DNA from: JAAFHB01 sp963675995
Lineage (GTDB): Bacteria; Bacteroidota; Bacteroidia; Bacteroidales; Prolixibacteraceae
NCBI GenBank assembly: GCA_963675995.2
Contig: CAXXIY010000002.1
Span: 1,798,001-1,862,000 of the forward strand
Direction: 5' to 3'
DNA length: 64,000 nucleotides
Below, one piece after another: positions 43,605 through 53,364 of the stretch. The translations under genes were made by a program, and so were the position numbers. Under the pieces are notes generated by a model, which had not been told where the DNA came from, did no database searches, and saw only the letters and a list, made by a program, of their open reading frames with translations. How positions within the stretch are numbered: position 1 is the first letter of the stretch; every line of letters starts with the position of its first letter.

Positions 43605-44834
43605 TCATTCTTTCACCTCCATCCAGGCTCCATAGCTACCATCCTTTATATCAGGAGTAAGCGGCAGAAATCCTTCTAATATCTTTCCATTTTCCAATTT
43701 CATCGGTTCATTTTTCATCCTCTCTTTACAAAGTTGTGAGAAATTGCCCTCATTGCCATGGTAGATCCTGAATATTCCACTTGATCGTTCGGCAAGGTGA
43801 CTCCTTAATCCTAAGGCAACAGCTCCCATTGTAAGTCGGCAGTTGACTTCCAGACATGGGTGAAATTTTAATTTCCCATCTGAAGATCGATAAATAAGAG
43901 AATCAACACCTAACCATCCGAAATAGTTGGTTGAGTAATCACTGGAAGTTAGTTGGTGATAAAGTTCATCCTTCACTTCATAAATGTTTTCCTCCAAAAA
44001 GGATTTTAATTCATCGGGAACATCAGTTGGAACTATTTGAATGTAATTTCCAGTATACCGACCTGCATGATCAGTCGAGAAAGTGGTCAGACCTTTATAT
44101 TCGATCTGTCCATTTCCATATGAGAAAAATTGAAAAGAGAGATCCAGCACTTTTTTGTGCCAGGGGCCGGTAACCACAAAACCTTGTTGGTTGAGGTATC
44201 CTGAAATCACCTGCCTGTTTGTTTGATTGTATTCATTGTGACGAAGCATCTGCAAGCCACGTCCTGAAGCACTCCACGGGGCTTTCACTACTACCTTTTC
44301 CCATCTCTTCTGGAGCGAGATAATCTGTTCATGCGTGGTGCAGATTTCCGGGATATCATCCATGGATAGTGTATTATTTAGCCTATTACTTTCGACGATC
44401 AATCGTAGAATTGAAAGGGAGTATTTGCGGCTGTAAAGTTCATGATGAATATCACGCCAGTTGGCTACAGGAGAATTGAGAAATTCAGGGCAACAATTTG
44501 ATTTTAAGTATGTAAGCCGTTTATGAGTTGATGGACTCCATCCCCATGGAAACAAATAGCCTTTGGCGGCAGACAAAAATTCAGGATCTGAAAATATCTG
44601 TTCAGTTGTACAAAAATGGGGAAGGTTAAACCCTGCATTTCCCAATTGGCTCTTAAAGTGTTGGTCTGGAAGCTGATCTACCAATACAACATCATCGGAT
44701 TGGGAAAGAGTCCATGGCAAAGTACTCAACTCACATTCAAATTTTCTCAGCATTGCCGGAGCCATATAGCTTTCAGAACCATTTGCTACGGCAAGCTCAC
44801 AGGTTGGATTAAACAGATAAATATTGGGCTTCAT
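43605..44834 (-). CDS. Conserved ATP-grasp-like protein, unknown
   Basis: A cytosolic protein of 409 aa. It opens with MKPNIYLFNPTCELAVANGS. The middle has VVVKAPWSASGRGLQML, which looks like the nucleotide-binding lysine and glycine loop of an ATP-grasp ligase. Later parts carry FHPCLEVNCRLTMGAVAL, with acidic and Asn residues that could bind Mg-ATP. I do not know the substrate. It has no obvious operon partner. A -7-like element (TATTTTTG on the minus strand, 44846-44839) lies only a few bases upstream of the ATG. Confidence 0.72.
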   Translation of the reverse strand: MKPNIYLFNPTCELAVANGSESYMAPAMLRKFECELSTLPWTLSQSDDVVLVDQLPDQHFKSQLGNAGFNLPHFCTTEQIFSDPEFLSAAKGYLFPWGWSPSTHKRLTYLKSNCCPEFLNSPVANWRDIHHELYSRKYSLSILRLIVESNRLNNTLSMDDIPEICTTHEQIISLQKRWEKVVVKAPWSASGRGLQMLRHNEYNQTNRQVISGYLNQQGFVVTGPWHKKVLDLSFQFFSYGNGQIEYKGLTTFSTDHAGRYTGNYIQIVPTDVPDELKSFLEENIYEVKDELYHQLTSSDYSTNYFGWLGVDSLIYRSSDGKLKFHPCLEVNCRLTMGAVALGLRSHLAERSSGIFRIYHGNEGNFSQLCKERMKNEPMKLENGKILEGFLPLTPDIKDGSYGAWMEVKE

Positions 44835-44937
44835 CCTGCAAAAATATCTGAATATGGGAACTACTCCGGGATTATCGGTAAAAAAATATTTATCTTGCGC
44901 TGAATTTACTAATTTGGATTATAAAATATATTAAAGG

Positions 44938-45456
44938 ATGAAGACATCAAAATACCTGATTTGTAATGATATAATGGCAAAAGAGGGTCAGCCGGCAGAG
45001 TTTATTCTTCATAACCACCATCCACGTTTTTTGGCTAAGGTGGAAGAACTTGATTTTGATGAACTTGAAAACCGTCCTGACAAACCTTTTGCCGATATTC
45101 TTTACGTGAACGGAGAAGGTGTAATGATAATCTACCGTCTTACAGTGTCTGAGTTTTACGAGCGTGCTGATGAAGAGGATGTCCTTGACGAATTGTTCCC
45201 TGCTCGCGACTATTATACTACTTATATTCAGGATATTGAGTCGGAAGAGGGTGGTAAGGAAGGTTTCCCGGTCAAAGATTTTAGTCCTGAACTTCCGGGA
45301 TTGAAAATTTTGCAATCGTCTGATAATTGGACCGTTGTTTATAATGGGTTGATTGCTGAATTCTCAACTGAAGAGGAGATGGACGAATTTTTGGAGCATG
45401 ATCTGAATATTGAACCTGATTTGCTCGATAGAGGTGTAATAAATGAATTTGAATAG
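44938..45456 (+). CDS. Acidic hypothetical protein
   Basis: A soluble protein of 172 aa, strongly acidic, with no signal or membrane segment. It opens MKTSKYLICNDIMAKEG and includes LVEELDF-type acidic repeats near FDELENRPDKPFADILYV and EDVLDELFPARDYY. No family is recognised. It starts 103 bp from the divergent ATP-grasp-like gene. Confidence 0.65.
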   Translation: MKTSKYLICNDIMAKEGQPAEFILHNHHPRFLAKVEELDFDELENRPDKPFADILYVNGEGVMIIYRLTVSEFYERADEEDVLDELFPARDYYTTYIQDIESEEGGKEGFPVKDFSPELPGLKILQSSDNWTVVYNGLIAEFSTEEEMDEFLEHDLNIEPDLLDRGVINEFE

Positions 45457-45473
45457 CAAACGTTGAAAAGGGG

Positions 45474-46418
45474 TTAGCGGGCCATCTTAATCCTGGTTCT
45501 GTTTTTCCTTTTCAGATAATAGTTGTAAAGGGGAAATCCCAATACGGAAACAAGGATAATGGTGGTGCCAACATAGAAACCACCGGTCATGTGTTCGCTC
45601 TCGCCAAAAAGAAACCAGGCAAGAATGATTCCGTAAACTGGTTCGAGGTTAATGGTTAATGCCACGATGTAAGCTGACAAATGTTTCATTACATCTACCT
45701 GAACAGCAAATGCATAGGCAGTGCAGATCGTTCCCAGAAGGAGCAAATAAATAAAATCGGCAGGACTGGGAAGTTTTGTGGGGAAATTGTCTCTGCCAAA
45801 GAGAATCAGATAGATCGTAATGACCAGGAAACCACCACTCATCTCATAGAAGCTGATCACCGAAGCTTGGTGATGTATGACCATTTTCTTGTTTAGTACC
45901 GTGAACAAACCTGCAAGAAAAGCAGAGGTCAAAGCTACTACAACACCTGATGTATACCTCGTTTCATATCTGAATATCAGATATAAACCCAAAATAATCA
46001 ATAATCCGATAATTACTTCAAGGGCATTTATCCTTTTATGAAAGAAGAACGGTTCCAGCAAGCTTGTAAACAGAGTTACGGTAGCCAGGCATCCCAACGC
46101 AACAGAGACATTGGCGATCTTAATTGCACCAAAGAAGGTGATCCAATGAAGAGCCACTATACCTCCAATGGATGCTAATTTGAAGAATTGTTTTGTGCTC
46201 AACGAGAGGTCACTCCTTCGCCATCTGATAAAAAGATAGAATGTGATTAAGGCGATCAACATCCTGAACCAGACAAGTTGTATGGCTGGCAAAGTAATTA
46301 ATTTACCAAGGATGGCTGTAAAACCATAGATTAATACGATGAAGTGAAGTTTAATATGGCTAGTAAGCAGTAGATTTTTCAAAGTCTTAATTTTTAGATC
46401 AAAGATAGGAGATGTCAT
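45474..46418 (-). CDS. EamA/DMT-family membrane transporter
   Basis: An inner-membrane protein of 314 aa with ten hydrophobic helices in two homologous halves, as in the drug/metabolite transporter family; substrates may be metabolites or amino acids. The helix LVWFRMLIALITFYLFIRW and the later GTICTAYAFAVQVDVMKHLS followed by LEPVYG are typical. ATG 46418 is used here. A -7 element at 46400-46407 inside the 5' end suggests translation may really start at TTG 46382 (MKNLLLTSHIKLHF, 302 aa). Confidence 0.88.
   Translation of the reverse strand: MTSPIFDLKIKTLKNLLLTSHIKLHFIVLIYGFTAILGKLITLPAIQLVWFRMLIALITFYLFIRWRRSDLSLSTKQFFKLASIGGIVALHWITFFGAIKIANVSVALGCLATVTLFTSLLEPFFFHKRINALEVIIGLLIILGLYLIFRYETRYTSGVVVALTSAFLAGLFTVLNKKMVIHHQASVISFYEMSGGFLVITIYLILFGRDNFPTKLPSPADFIYLLLLGTICTAYAFAVQVDVMKHLSAYIVALTINLEPVYGIILAWFLFGESEHMTGGFYVGTTIILVSVLGFPLYNYYLKRKNRTRIKMAR
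46400..46407 (-). promoter_or_regulatory. -7 element within the annotated 5' end of the EamA gene
   Basis: Minus strand TATCTTTG matches TAnnTTTG. If used, transcription starts after ATG 46418 and before TTG 46382. Confidence 0.35.
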
Positions 46419-46504
46419 TCAACAAAAAAAGTTTAGATTTCTCTTGTATAGAGTGCTCCTTTTTGTTTAATTTTAGCACTTTTAAAATCTTAATATCTGT
46501 TCCA

Positions 46505-47197
46505 ATGAAACGATCACTTTTTCTTCTGCTGATGTTGAATGCTTTTCTTGGTAGTCTGATGGCACAAAATAGTCCAATTATTTATTCGATGGAGGATTTA
46601 AGATTTAAAAAGATAAGAGATGGTCTGTATACCTCCTCAAATCTTCGATTATCTGAAATCAAAGGTACTCCTTATGTGGATGAAACTTTCATTTCCGGAA
46701 AGATTATTACCAGTAATGGGTTAGTCAATACTAATATTTTATTGAGGTACAATGCTTTTACGGATGATCTGGAATTTAAACGTGGTGAAGATATCTGTAA
46801 TATCGATCCGAAGTCAATTGTGAAACGGGCAGAATTTGGAGGGGCAATTTATGGTTATATGTCCTTTCATTATGGCGGAAAAATACTAAATGGATTCTTC
46901 AAAATTCTTACGGAAGGGAAAGCCACCCTTTTAGCCAGGTACACTGTAGCTTTTTTAGAAAAGGAGGAGATAAAACCGTTTGCTGAGCCTAAGCCTGCCC
47001 GATTTGATGTCGTTAAAAAGGAATATTATTTGGCTTTGGGAAATGATCCGGCAAAATCATTTTCCTCTAAAAAGGGTCTGCTTGAACTCTTTGGTGAAAA
47101 AAGGGATGAAATGGAGACTTTTATGTCGAAAAATAAGCTCTCTGTAAAAGGGGATGAATCTGTTATAAAAATTGTTGCTCATTACAATTCGCTGTAA
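46505..47197 (+). CDS. Secreted hypothetical protein
   Basis: A protein of 230 aa from ATG 46505, which gives a clean signal peptide (MKRSLFLLLMLNAFLGSLMA, cleaved before QNSP). The mature part has no recognised domain: NLRLSEIKGTPYVDETF, a central YGYMSFHYGGKILNGFFK, and a C-terminal helical GLLELFGEKRDEMETFMSK. An upstream extension to 46412 has no signal character and overlaps the divergent transporter. Located in the periplasm or outer membrane; function unknown. Confidence 0.72.
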   Translation: MKRSLFLLLMLNAFLGSLMAQNSPIIYSMEDLRFKKIRDGLYTSSNLRLSEIKGTPYVDETFISGKIITSNGLVNTNILLRYNAFTDDLEFKRGEDICNIDPKSIVKRAEFGGAIYGYMSFHYGGKILNGFFKILTEGKATLLARYTVAFLEKEEIKPFAEPKPARFDVVKKEYYLALGNDPAKSFSSKKGLLELFGEKRDEMETFMSKNKLSVKGDESVIKIVAHYNSL

Positions 47198-47243
47198 ATA
47201 AATTATATATTACCACAAAATCCCTGATTGATTATTAAATTTT

Positions 47244-49370
47244 ATGAACTTGAAAAAATTATTAATTCCATTGGCGGTCATTTGTTTAATGACATCATGC
47301 ATAAACCAGGAGAAAAAAGCAACTGTGAAAAATCCATTTTTAGAAGCTTACAATACACCTTTTGGTGTTCCCCCATTTGACAAAATTAAAAACAAACATT
47401 ATTTGCCAGCTTTTGAAGAGGGAATCAGGCAGCATAATGCTGAAATTAAAGAAATTACAGATTGTACTAAACCTGCTGATTTTGTGAACACGATCGAAGC
47501 ACTCGATTATAGTGGATCGTTACTCCACCGGGTGAACATGGTTTTCTCAAATCTTAAGGAGGCTGTTACCAATGATTCACTTCAGGAGATTGCCCGAATA
47601 GTTGCACCTATGTTGTCGCAACATCACGACGCCATTAATCTGAATGAGCAACTTTTTGCCAGGGTAAAGAGCGTTTATGATAAGAAAAGTTCTTTGAGTC
47701 TGAATATGGAGCAATCCCGGTTACTTGAGGAGACCTATAAACGTTTTGTCAGGGGTGGAGCCAATCTTTCAGCAGAAAAAAAAGAGCAGCTCAAGAAAGT
47801 CAATGAACAGCTTTCGCTCCTGGACCTTCAATTTGGAGATAACATGCTTGCTGAAACCAATGCCTTTAAAATGGTGATCGACAAGAAAGAAGATCTGGCT
47901 GGTTTACCCGAATCTGTTATCACCGGAGCTGCTGATGAAGCAAAAGCTGAGAAGATGGCAGGAAAATGGGTGTTTACCCTTCAAAAACCAAGCTGGATTC
48001 CCTTTGTTACCTATGCCCAAAACCGCAGTTTACGTGAGAAGATCTACAAAGCCATGTACAATCGCGGCAATAATGGCAATGGGAATGATAATAAAGCAGT
48101 GATTAGTAAAATTGTTAATCTTCGGCTTCAAAAGGGTAATATTATGGGATTCGACAGTTGGTCGGATTATGTTTTGGATGATTGTATGGCCAAAACACCT
48201 GCCAACGTTTATAAATTGCTGAAACAGGTGTGGACTCCTGCTATTGAGAGAGCGAAGGTAGAAGCGAAGGATATGCAGTCGATGATTGCCAAAGAGGGGG
48301 GCAAATTTAAACTGGCGAGCTGGGATTGGTGGTATTATTCCGAAAAAGTTAGAAAAGAGAAATATGATCTTGATGAAGAGCAGATTCGTCCTTACTTTGA
48401 ATTGAATAATGTCCGCGAAGGGGTTTTTGCAGTCGCTAATAAACTTTACGGACTCACATTTATCCGGTTGAAGGATATGCCCGTATTCCATCCGGAATGC
48501 GAGGTTTATGAGGTAAAAGATGGTGATGGCTCAGAAATAGGTGTGCTTTACATGGATTTCTTTCCCCGTGCCTCAAAAAAAGGGGGCGCCTGGATGACCA
48601 ATTATCGTGAACAGTACATCAGCAAAGATGGAAAGAACATTCGGCCTGTTGTGTCTGTCACCGGGAATTTTTCCAAACCTACAGGTGACAAACCTGCGTT
48701 ACTCAGCTTTGATGAAGTGGAAACACTGTTTCATGAATTTGGTCACGCCCTGCACGGTTTACTGTCGCAATGTCATTATGAAGGATTGGCTGGTACGAAT
48801 GTTGCCCGCGATTTTGTGGAGTTACCCTCACAGGTGATGGAACATTGGGCATCTGAACCAGAAGTACTTCGAATTTATGCAAAGCATTATAAAACCGGTG
48901 AGATAATACCCCAGACTCTGGTTGATAAAATTGTGAAATCAGGTAAGTTCAATCAAGGTTTTGCGACTGTTGAATACCTGGCTGCAGCCATTCTCGATAT
49001 GGATTATCATACGATTACCAAAGGGGGAGATGTTGATGTTGAGCAATTTGAAAAGGCATCAATGGAGAAGGCTGGACTTATCCCTGAAATTATCCCCCGT
49101 TATAAATCGACCTATTTTGCCCACACATTTTCTGGTGGCGGTGAATATTCAAGTGGTTATTACAGTTATATTTGGGCTCAGGTCCTTGATTGTGATGCAT
49201 TTCAGGCATTCAAAGAGTCGGGCAATATCTTTGACCAAAAAGTCGCCAAATCGTTCCGTTCAAATGTGCTGGAACGCGGAGGAACCGATGAGGCAATGAA
49301 ACTTTACCTGAATTTCAGGGGTAAAGAGCCAGGTATTGAGCCATTATTGAAAAATAAAGGGTTGAACTAA
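47244..49370 (+). CDS. M3-family oligopeptidase (Dcp-like lipoprotein)
   Basis: A zinc metallopeptidase of 708 aa. The N-terminus is a lipoprotein signal with the lipobox LMTSC. The catalytic motif is HEFGH (His497 and His501 in TLFHEFGHALHGLL), with the third ligand Glu downstream. NPFLEAYNTPFGVPPFDKI near the start and SSGYYSYIWAQ near the end are typical of peptidyl-dipeptidase Dcp of Bacteroidota. It degrades peptides in the periplasm. It ends at a strong terminator. Confidence 0.94.
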   Translation: MNLKKLLIPLAVICLMTSCINQEKKATVKNPFLEAYNTPFGVPPFDKIKNKHYLPAFEEGIRQHNAEIKEITDCTKPADFVNTIEALDYSGSLLHRVNMVFSNLKEAVTNDSLQEIARIVAPMLSQHHDAINLNEQLFARVKSVYDKKSSLSLNMEQSRLLEETYKRFVRGGANLSAEKKEQLKKVNEQLSLLDLQFGDNMLAETNAFKMVIDKKEDLAGLPESVITGAADEAKAEKMAGKWVFTLQKPSWIPFVTYAQNRSLREKIYKAMYNRGNNGNGNDNKAVISKIVNLRLQKGNIMGFDSWSDYVLDDCMAKTPANVYKLLKQVWTPAIERAKVEAKDMQSMIAKEGGKFKLASWDWWYYSEKVRKEKYDLDEEQIRPYFELNNVREGVFAVANKLYGLTFIRLKDMPVFHPECEVYEVKDGDGSEIGVLYMDFFPRASKKGGAWMTNYREQYISKDGKNIRPVVSVTGNFSKPTGDKPALLSFDEVETLFHEFGHALHGLLSQCHYEGLAGTNVARDFVELPSQVMEHWASEPEVLRIYAKHYKTGEIIPQTLVDKIVKSGKFNQGFATVEYLAAAILDMDYHTITKGGDVDVEQFEKASMEKAGLIPEIIPRYKSTYFAHTFSGGGEYSSGYYSYIWAQVLDCDAFQAFKESGNIFDQKVAKSFRSNVLERGGTDEAMKLYLNFRGKEPGIEPLLKNKGLN

Positions 49371-49397
49371 TTGTAAACCAATCTTATTATAAAATAG

Positions 49398-49427
49398 ATC
49401 CCGGGTGTAATTCCGGGATTTTTTTTA
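49398..49427 (+). terminator. Terminator of the M3 peptidase gene
   Basis: Stem ATCCCGG / CCGGGAT (49398-49404 and 49413-49419), 8-nt loop, then T-run. Confidence 0.87.
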
Positions 49428-49541
49428 ATAGGAAAACCGGTTCAAAAAGAAAAGAATTTGCATTAACGTAAACAACTCACAAACTTTGTTGTACGTGAAA
49501 TCCTTAATCAGAACCTAAAACATTGGAAACGTAGCAATATT

Positions 49542-51362
49542 ATGAGAATACCTGTTGTTGAACAGTTTGAATATCAGATTAAAAAGAATGAAATAGATCG
49601 GCTGAGACTCTTAAAAAAAGAGAAATATATTCCTGCATTAAGATTCATCTCCTTTTTATTTTCATTAATTCTGTTTTATAAATTTCTGATTGTTAGCGAT
49701 ATAATTTATATTTATTGCTCTGGTGGCGTCCTGATCTCTTTTTTGATTTTGTCATGGTGGGATAACAGGCTAAAAGTAGAAATTGAACAGTGCAACCGTT
49801 TAATTCAGATCTGTAAAAATGAGATCAAATCGATATCAGGTGATTTCTCCCCATTTGATCCAGGTGAGGATTATATCGATCCTGACCATAGTTATACCTA
49901 CGATCTTGATTTATTCGGACAGAAATCTATTTTCCATTGCATCAACCGGAGTGTTACCATTTTTGGGAGAAACAGATTGGCAGAGTATCTTAAAAATGCT
50001 TTTAGTTTCAGAGAGGTGATTGATGAAAGGCAAAAATCAATTGCAGAACTTTCAAATAATCAGGATTTCAGACAGCAAATGCAATTGGTTTTCTTTGGAC
50101 AGAAGAGCAATGAAGCTGATCGTTTAGAGTTATCCGAATGGCTTTGCTCTGACAATAAACTTTCCCGGAACCGTTTCTTCAATGTGATCAGATTATTACT
50201 CCCGGTGATAACAAATACCTTGATTGTGTTATCAATAATGGGTTTTATCGTTATTCAGATTCCGATAATGATGGTTATAATCCAATTATTGATTGTCTCG
50301 TTCTACAGCCGGAAAACAATAAAGGTCCAGACCTTACTCACGGCAAAGGTCAGTACTATATCCAAATATGCTCAGTTCCTTTTTTTGATAGGTAAAACCA
50401 ATTTTAGCGCTTCATTATTGACAGAGTTGAAACTTCGTCTTTCGTTTAAGGGGGTAGAAACTCCGTCGGATATTATCCGCCAACTTTACAGATTGTTGAA
50501 CTGGATGGATTCGAACCTGAATATTATTGCTTCAGTGGTATTGAACGGACTTTTTCTTTTTAACCTTCAACTTCTTGCTTCGATTGAAAGGTGGAAATTA
50601 AAGTATGCTGAGGTGATTCCTCAATGGTTCGCAGTTATTGGCGAGTTTGATGCCCTATCCTCTTTAGCCAACTTTGGTTTTAATAACCCTGATTATATCT
50701 ATCCTGAACCCATTGGTGATCAGTTTAAATTTGAAGCTACCGATCTTGGTCATCCCCTGATTCGTAAGGAAGAGTGTGTGACGAATAGTATTTCTATTTC
50801 AGGTTGGAATCAGTATTGTATTATCACAGGGGCCAATATGTCGGGGAAAAGCACCTTTTTGCGTACGGTCGGGACCAATTATATTCTGGCGATGCTTGGG
50901 GCACCGGTTTTTGCAGCTAAATTTAAATTTTGCCCTGTTATTTTGCACAGCAGCATCCGGACCAATGATTCGCTTTCAAAAAAGGAGTCTTTCTTCTATG
51001 CGGAACTAAAGCGATTGAAAGCAATCATTTCAGAACTTGAACGCGGACAGCGAACTTTTATTTTACTCGATGAAATTCTGAAAGGGACAAATTCAAAGGA
51101 TAAACAGGCTGGTTCAATTGCGCTGCTTGAACAGTTAATTAAATATCAATCTGTTGGATTGATTGCTACCCATGATTTGATTTTGGGCGATCTGATCAGA
51201 AATTATCCCCAAAATATCCATAACCTTTGCTTTGAAATTCATATTATAGATGATGAGATGAGCATCGATTACAAATTGCAGGATGGGGTGTGTCAGAATC
51301 TGAATGCCACATTTCTGATGAAAAAAATGGGAATACTCATTGATAAACCTGATATTGGTTAA
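49542..51362 (+). CDS. MutS-family ATPase with membrane segments
   Basis: A protein of 606 aa. Two hydrophobic helices near the N-terminus (about 34-75), further hydrophobic segments around 220-255, a MutS lever-type middle, and a C-terminal MutS ATPase with Walker A GANMSGKSTFLRT, NDSLSKKESFFYAELKRLK, and Walker B LLDEILKGTNS. It lacks the mismatch-reading N-terminal domain of MutS, so classical repair is doubtful. Membrane-linked MutS-like proteins of this type are common in Bacteroidota with unknown function. The next gene starts 23 bp later. Confidence 0.85.
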   Translation: MRIPVVEQFEYQIKKNEIDRLRLLKKEKYIPALRFISFLFSLILFYKFLIVSDIIYIYCSGGVLISFLILSWWDNRLKVEIEQCNRLIQICKNEIKSISGDFSPFDPGEDYIDPDHSYTYDLDLFGQKSIFHCINRSVTIFGRNRLAEYLKNAFSFREVIDERQKSIAELSNNQDFRQQMQLVFFGQKSNEADRLELSEWLCSDNKLSRNRFFNVIRLLLPVITNTLIVLSIMGFIVIQIPIMMVIIQLLIVSFYSRKTIKVQTLLTAKVSTISKYAQFLFLIGKTNFSASLLTELKLRLSFKGVETPSDIIRQLYRLLNWMDSNLNIIASVVLNGLFLFNLQLLASIERWKLKYAEVIPQWFAVIGEFDALSSLANFGFNNPDYIYPEPIGDQFKFEATDLGHPLIRKEECVTNSISISGWNQYCIITGANMSGKSTFLRTVGTNYILAMLGAPVFAAKFKFCPVILHSSIRTNDSLSKKESFFYAELKRLKAIISELERGQRTFILLDEILKGTNSKDKQAGSIALLEQLIKYQSVGLIATHDLILGDLIRNYPQNIHNLCFEIHIIDDEMSIDYKLQDGVCQNLNATFLMKKMGILIDKPDIG

Positions 51363-51385
51363 ACTAAGTTTTTTATTAAAAAATT

Positions 51386-52132
51386 ATGGAATCTGTCTGG
51401 AGAGAAAATTTTGAAATTAAATCGTATAATGTTGATTTTCAGCAAAAAATAAAGCCATCGACATTGATGCAGTTTTTTCAGGAAGTAGCATCAAATCATG
51501 CCGCAACACTTGGCGCCGGCTATGATACGTTGATAGAACGAGAATTATTCTGGGCTTTATCACGGTTAACAGTTGAAATAGAAAGGATGCCTGATTGGGG
51601 CGAGTCAATTTTGATTGAAACCTGGCCTTGCGGAAATGAAGGACTCTTTTTCAGACGTGATTTTGTAGTGTACGACAAGCATCATCATACCATTATAAGG
51701 GCTGTCTCTGGATGGCTGTTACTAACTGTTACTACGCTTCGACCACAACGGCCTTCTTTACTTGGAATTGCACTTCCATTCAACAATGGCAGAAAGTCTT
51801 TGAATTATTTTCCTGAGAGGATTTCTGCTCAAACTGCTCATCTTGCTTTTAATAAGACAGTCGCCTATAATGAGATTGATCAAAATCTTCATGTTAATAA
51901 TACACGTTACCTTGATTGGGCAACAGATTGTTTCCTTTTAGATCATTATCAAAAGTTTTTTTTAACGAAATTTACCCTTGAATTTCTCTCTGAAACGCAT
52001 TGGGGAGATGAAATTGAGCTTCGGATTGGAACTGCAGGTACAGATTCAGATATCGAGGCATTTGATCGTTCTTCAGGTATAACACTCTTTAAAGCGATCC
52101 TCTGTTGGAAATCTCAGAATCACACCGACTGA
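51386..52132 (+). CDS. Acyl-ACP thioesterase
   Basis: A double hot-dog enzyme of 248 aa that releases fatty acids from acyl carrier protein. N-terminal half: VDFQQKIKPSTLMQFFQEVA and LSRLTVEIERMPDWGE. C-terminal half: YNEIDQNLHVNNTRYLDWAT, which holds the catalytic Asn and His of the plant FatA/FatB-like family. Probably co-transcribed with the MutS-like gene. Confidence 0.9.
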   Translation: MESVWRENFEIKSYNVDFQQKIKPSTLMQFFQEVASNHAATLGAGYDTLIERELFWALSRLTVEIERMPDWGESILIETWPCGNEGLFFRRDFVVYDKHHHTIIRAVSGWLLLTVTTLRPQRPSLLGIALPFNNGRKSLNYFPERISAQTAHLAFNKTVAYNEIDQNLHVNNTRYLDWATDCFLLDHYQKFFLTKFTLEFLSETHWGDEIELRIGTAGTDSDIEAFDRSSGITLFKAILCWKSQNHTD

Positions 52133-52305
52133 TTCTTTCTTTGATAATATTAGGGTTGATATTTTTTTCTTTTTCTTGGTAGGGTAAAACGTTGTTGGAA
52201 CGGTTAACTAAAGAAAGCGCGAAATCCGGATCTTTTAATTGTTTAGTAACTTTTAAATGAAATGTGGGTGCTGAGCTATCATAAATGCCATAAATAAGAT
52301 TTGTT

Positions 52306-53331
52306 TTGAAAGACCTGTCAATCATAATAGTTAATTACCGGAGTTGGGACAAACTTTCCCATTGCCTCGATTCATTGGCTTCAATTTCTGAGTCTTATTT
52401 TACTTTTGAAGTGATTGTCGTCGATAATTCTTCAGGTGACGGAAAGATCAGTAATTTCAGGCAAATTTATCCGCAATTCACCTTTATTCTGAATGAGGGG
52501 AATTATGGTTTTTCAAATGGAAATAACCTTGGTGTTACAAATTCACGTGGAAAATACCTCTTGTTTTTAAATCCCGATACCATTGTTTCTGAAAAGGCAT
52601 TGCTTGCCATGCTCGATCAGGCTAAGGTTAGCCGGGCAAATTCGATTATATCCTGCCGGCAGGTGAGGCAAAACGGAACAGAGGACAAACCTTACGGGAT
52701 ATTTCCTTCGCCGATGTCTCTGACCGGATGGACCAGGGCTGTGACGCGATTATTAAATTTAAAGAGTATTCTGCGGCAGAATGAGCGCTTTATTTTTCCT
52801 GACTGGGTCTCTGGTTCAATCATGATGATGAGCAAAACAAGCTTCAATACCATCGGAAAATGGAATGAAAGATTCTGGATGTATTTTGAAGATGTCGATT
52901 TCTGCAAAAGAGCCCACGAACTAAACGGAGTTATCTTTCTCCTGAAAAACGTCGCTGTTGTTCATCTGCACGGTGGATCTTCACGTTTGGATACTGAGAT
53001 CGCCGCATTGACCAAAACAGAGGTGAATATTTCTCGTCATGAATATATTTCTTTGAATGAGAATGGATTGAAGGAAGTTTTAATACATGCTTTCCTGATA
53101 TTAAACAACCTTATTTTTGGATTTATATCAGCACTTCCTGGTTTGGTTCTTTTTTTTAATAAACGATTGTTTACAGCTACAAAAGCCTATGCAAGATTAC
53201 TGAACTACTATTTCAATGCTTTTTTGCATGATACCTGGATTAGTCCAAGATCTGTGATGCATCCGGAATCGTATCAGTTGGTGAGCAATGTGAACAAGAA
53301 GCTGGTGACCATCGGAGATAATAATCGTTAA
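52306..53331 (+). CDS. Family 2 glycosyltransferase
   Basis: A GT-A fold transferase of 341 aa. The N-terminal motif is SIIIVNYRSWDKLSHCL, with VIVVDNSSGDG, NEGNYGFSNGNNLGV, FLNPDTIVSEKAL as the metal-site region, and WMYFEDVDFCKRAHE as the acceptor-side motif common in rhamnosyltransferase-like enzymes. A hydrophobic stretch near 262-285 may anchor it. The start is TTG 52306 (MKDLSIII); no ATG gives the conserved N-terminus. Likely used in polysaccharide or glycolipid synthesis. Confidence 0.9.
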   Translation: MKDLSIIIVNYRSWDKLSHCLDSLASISESYFTFEVIVVDNSSGDGKISNFRQIYPQFTFILNEGNYGFSNGNNLGVTNSRGKYLLFLNPDTIVSEKALLAMLDQAKVSRANSIISCRQVRQNGTEDKPYGIFPSPMSLTGWTRAVTRLLNLKSILRQNERFIFPDWVSGSIMMMSKTSFNTIGKWNERFWMYFEDVDFCKRAHELNGVIFLLKNVAVVHLHGGSSRLDTEIAALTKTEVNISRHEYISLNENGLKEVLIHAFLILNNLIFGFISALPGLVLFFNKRLFTATKAYARLLNYYFNAFLHDTWISPRSVMHPESYQLVSNVNKKLVTIGDNNR

Positions 53332-53364
53332 TGGATTTATTTAGGGTTAAAAATTTATAAACTT

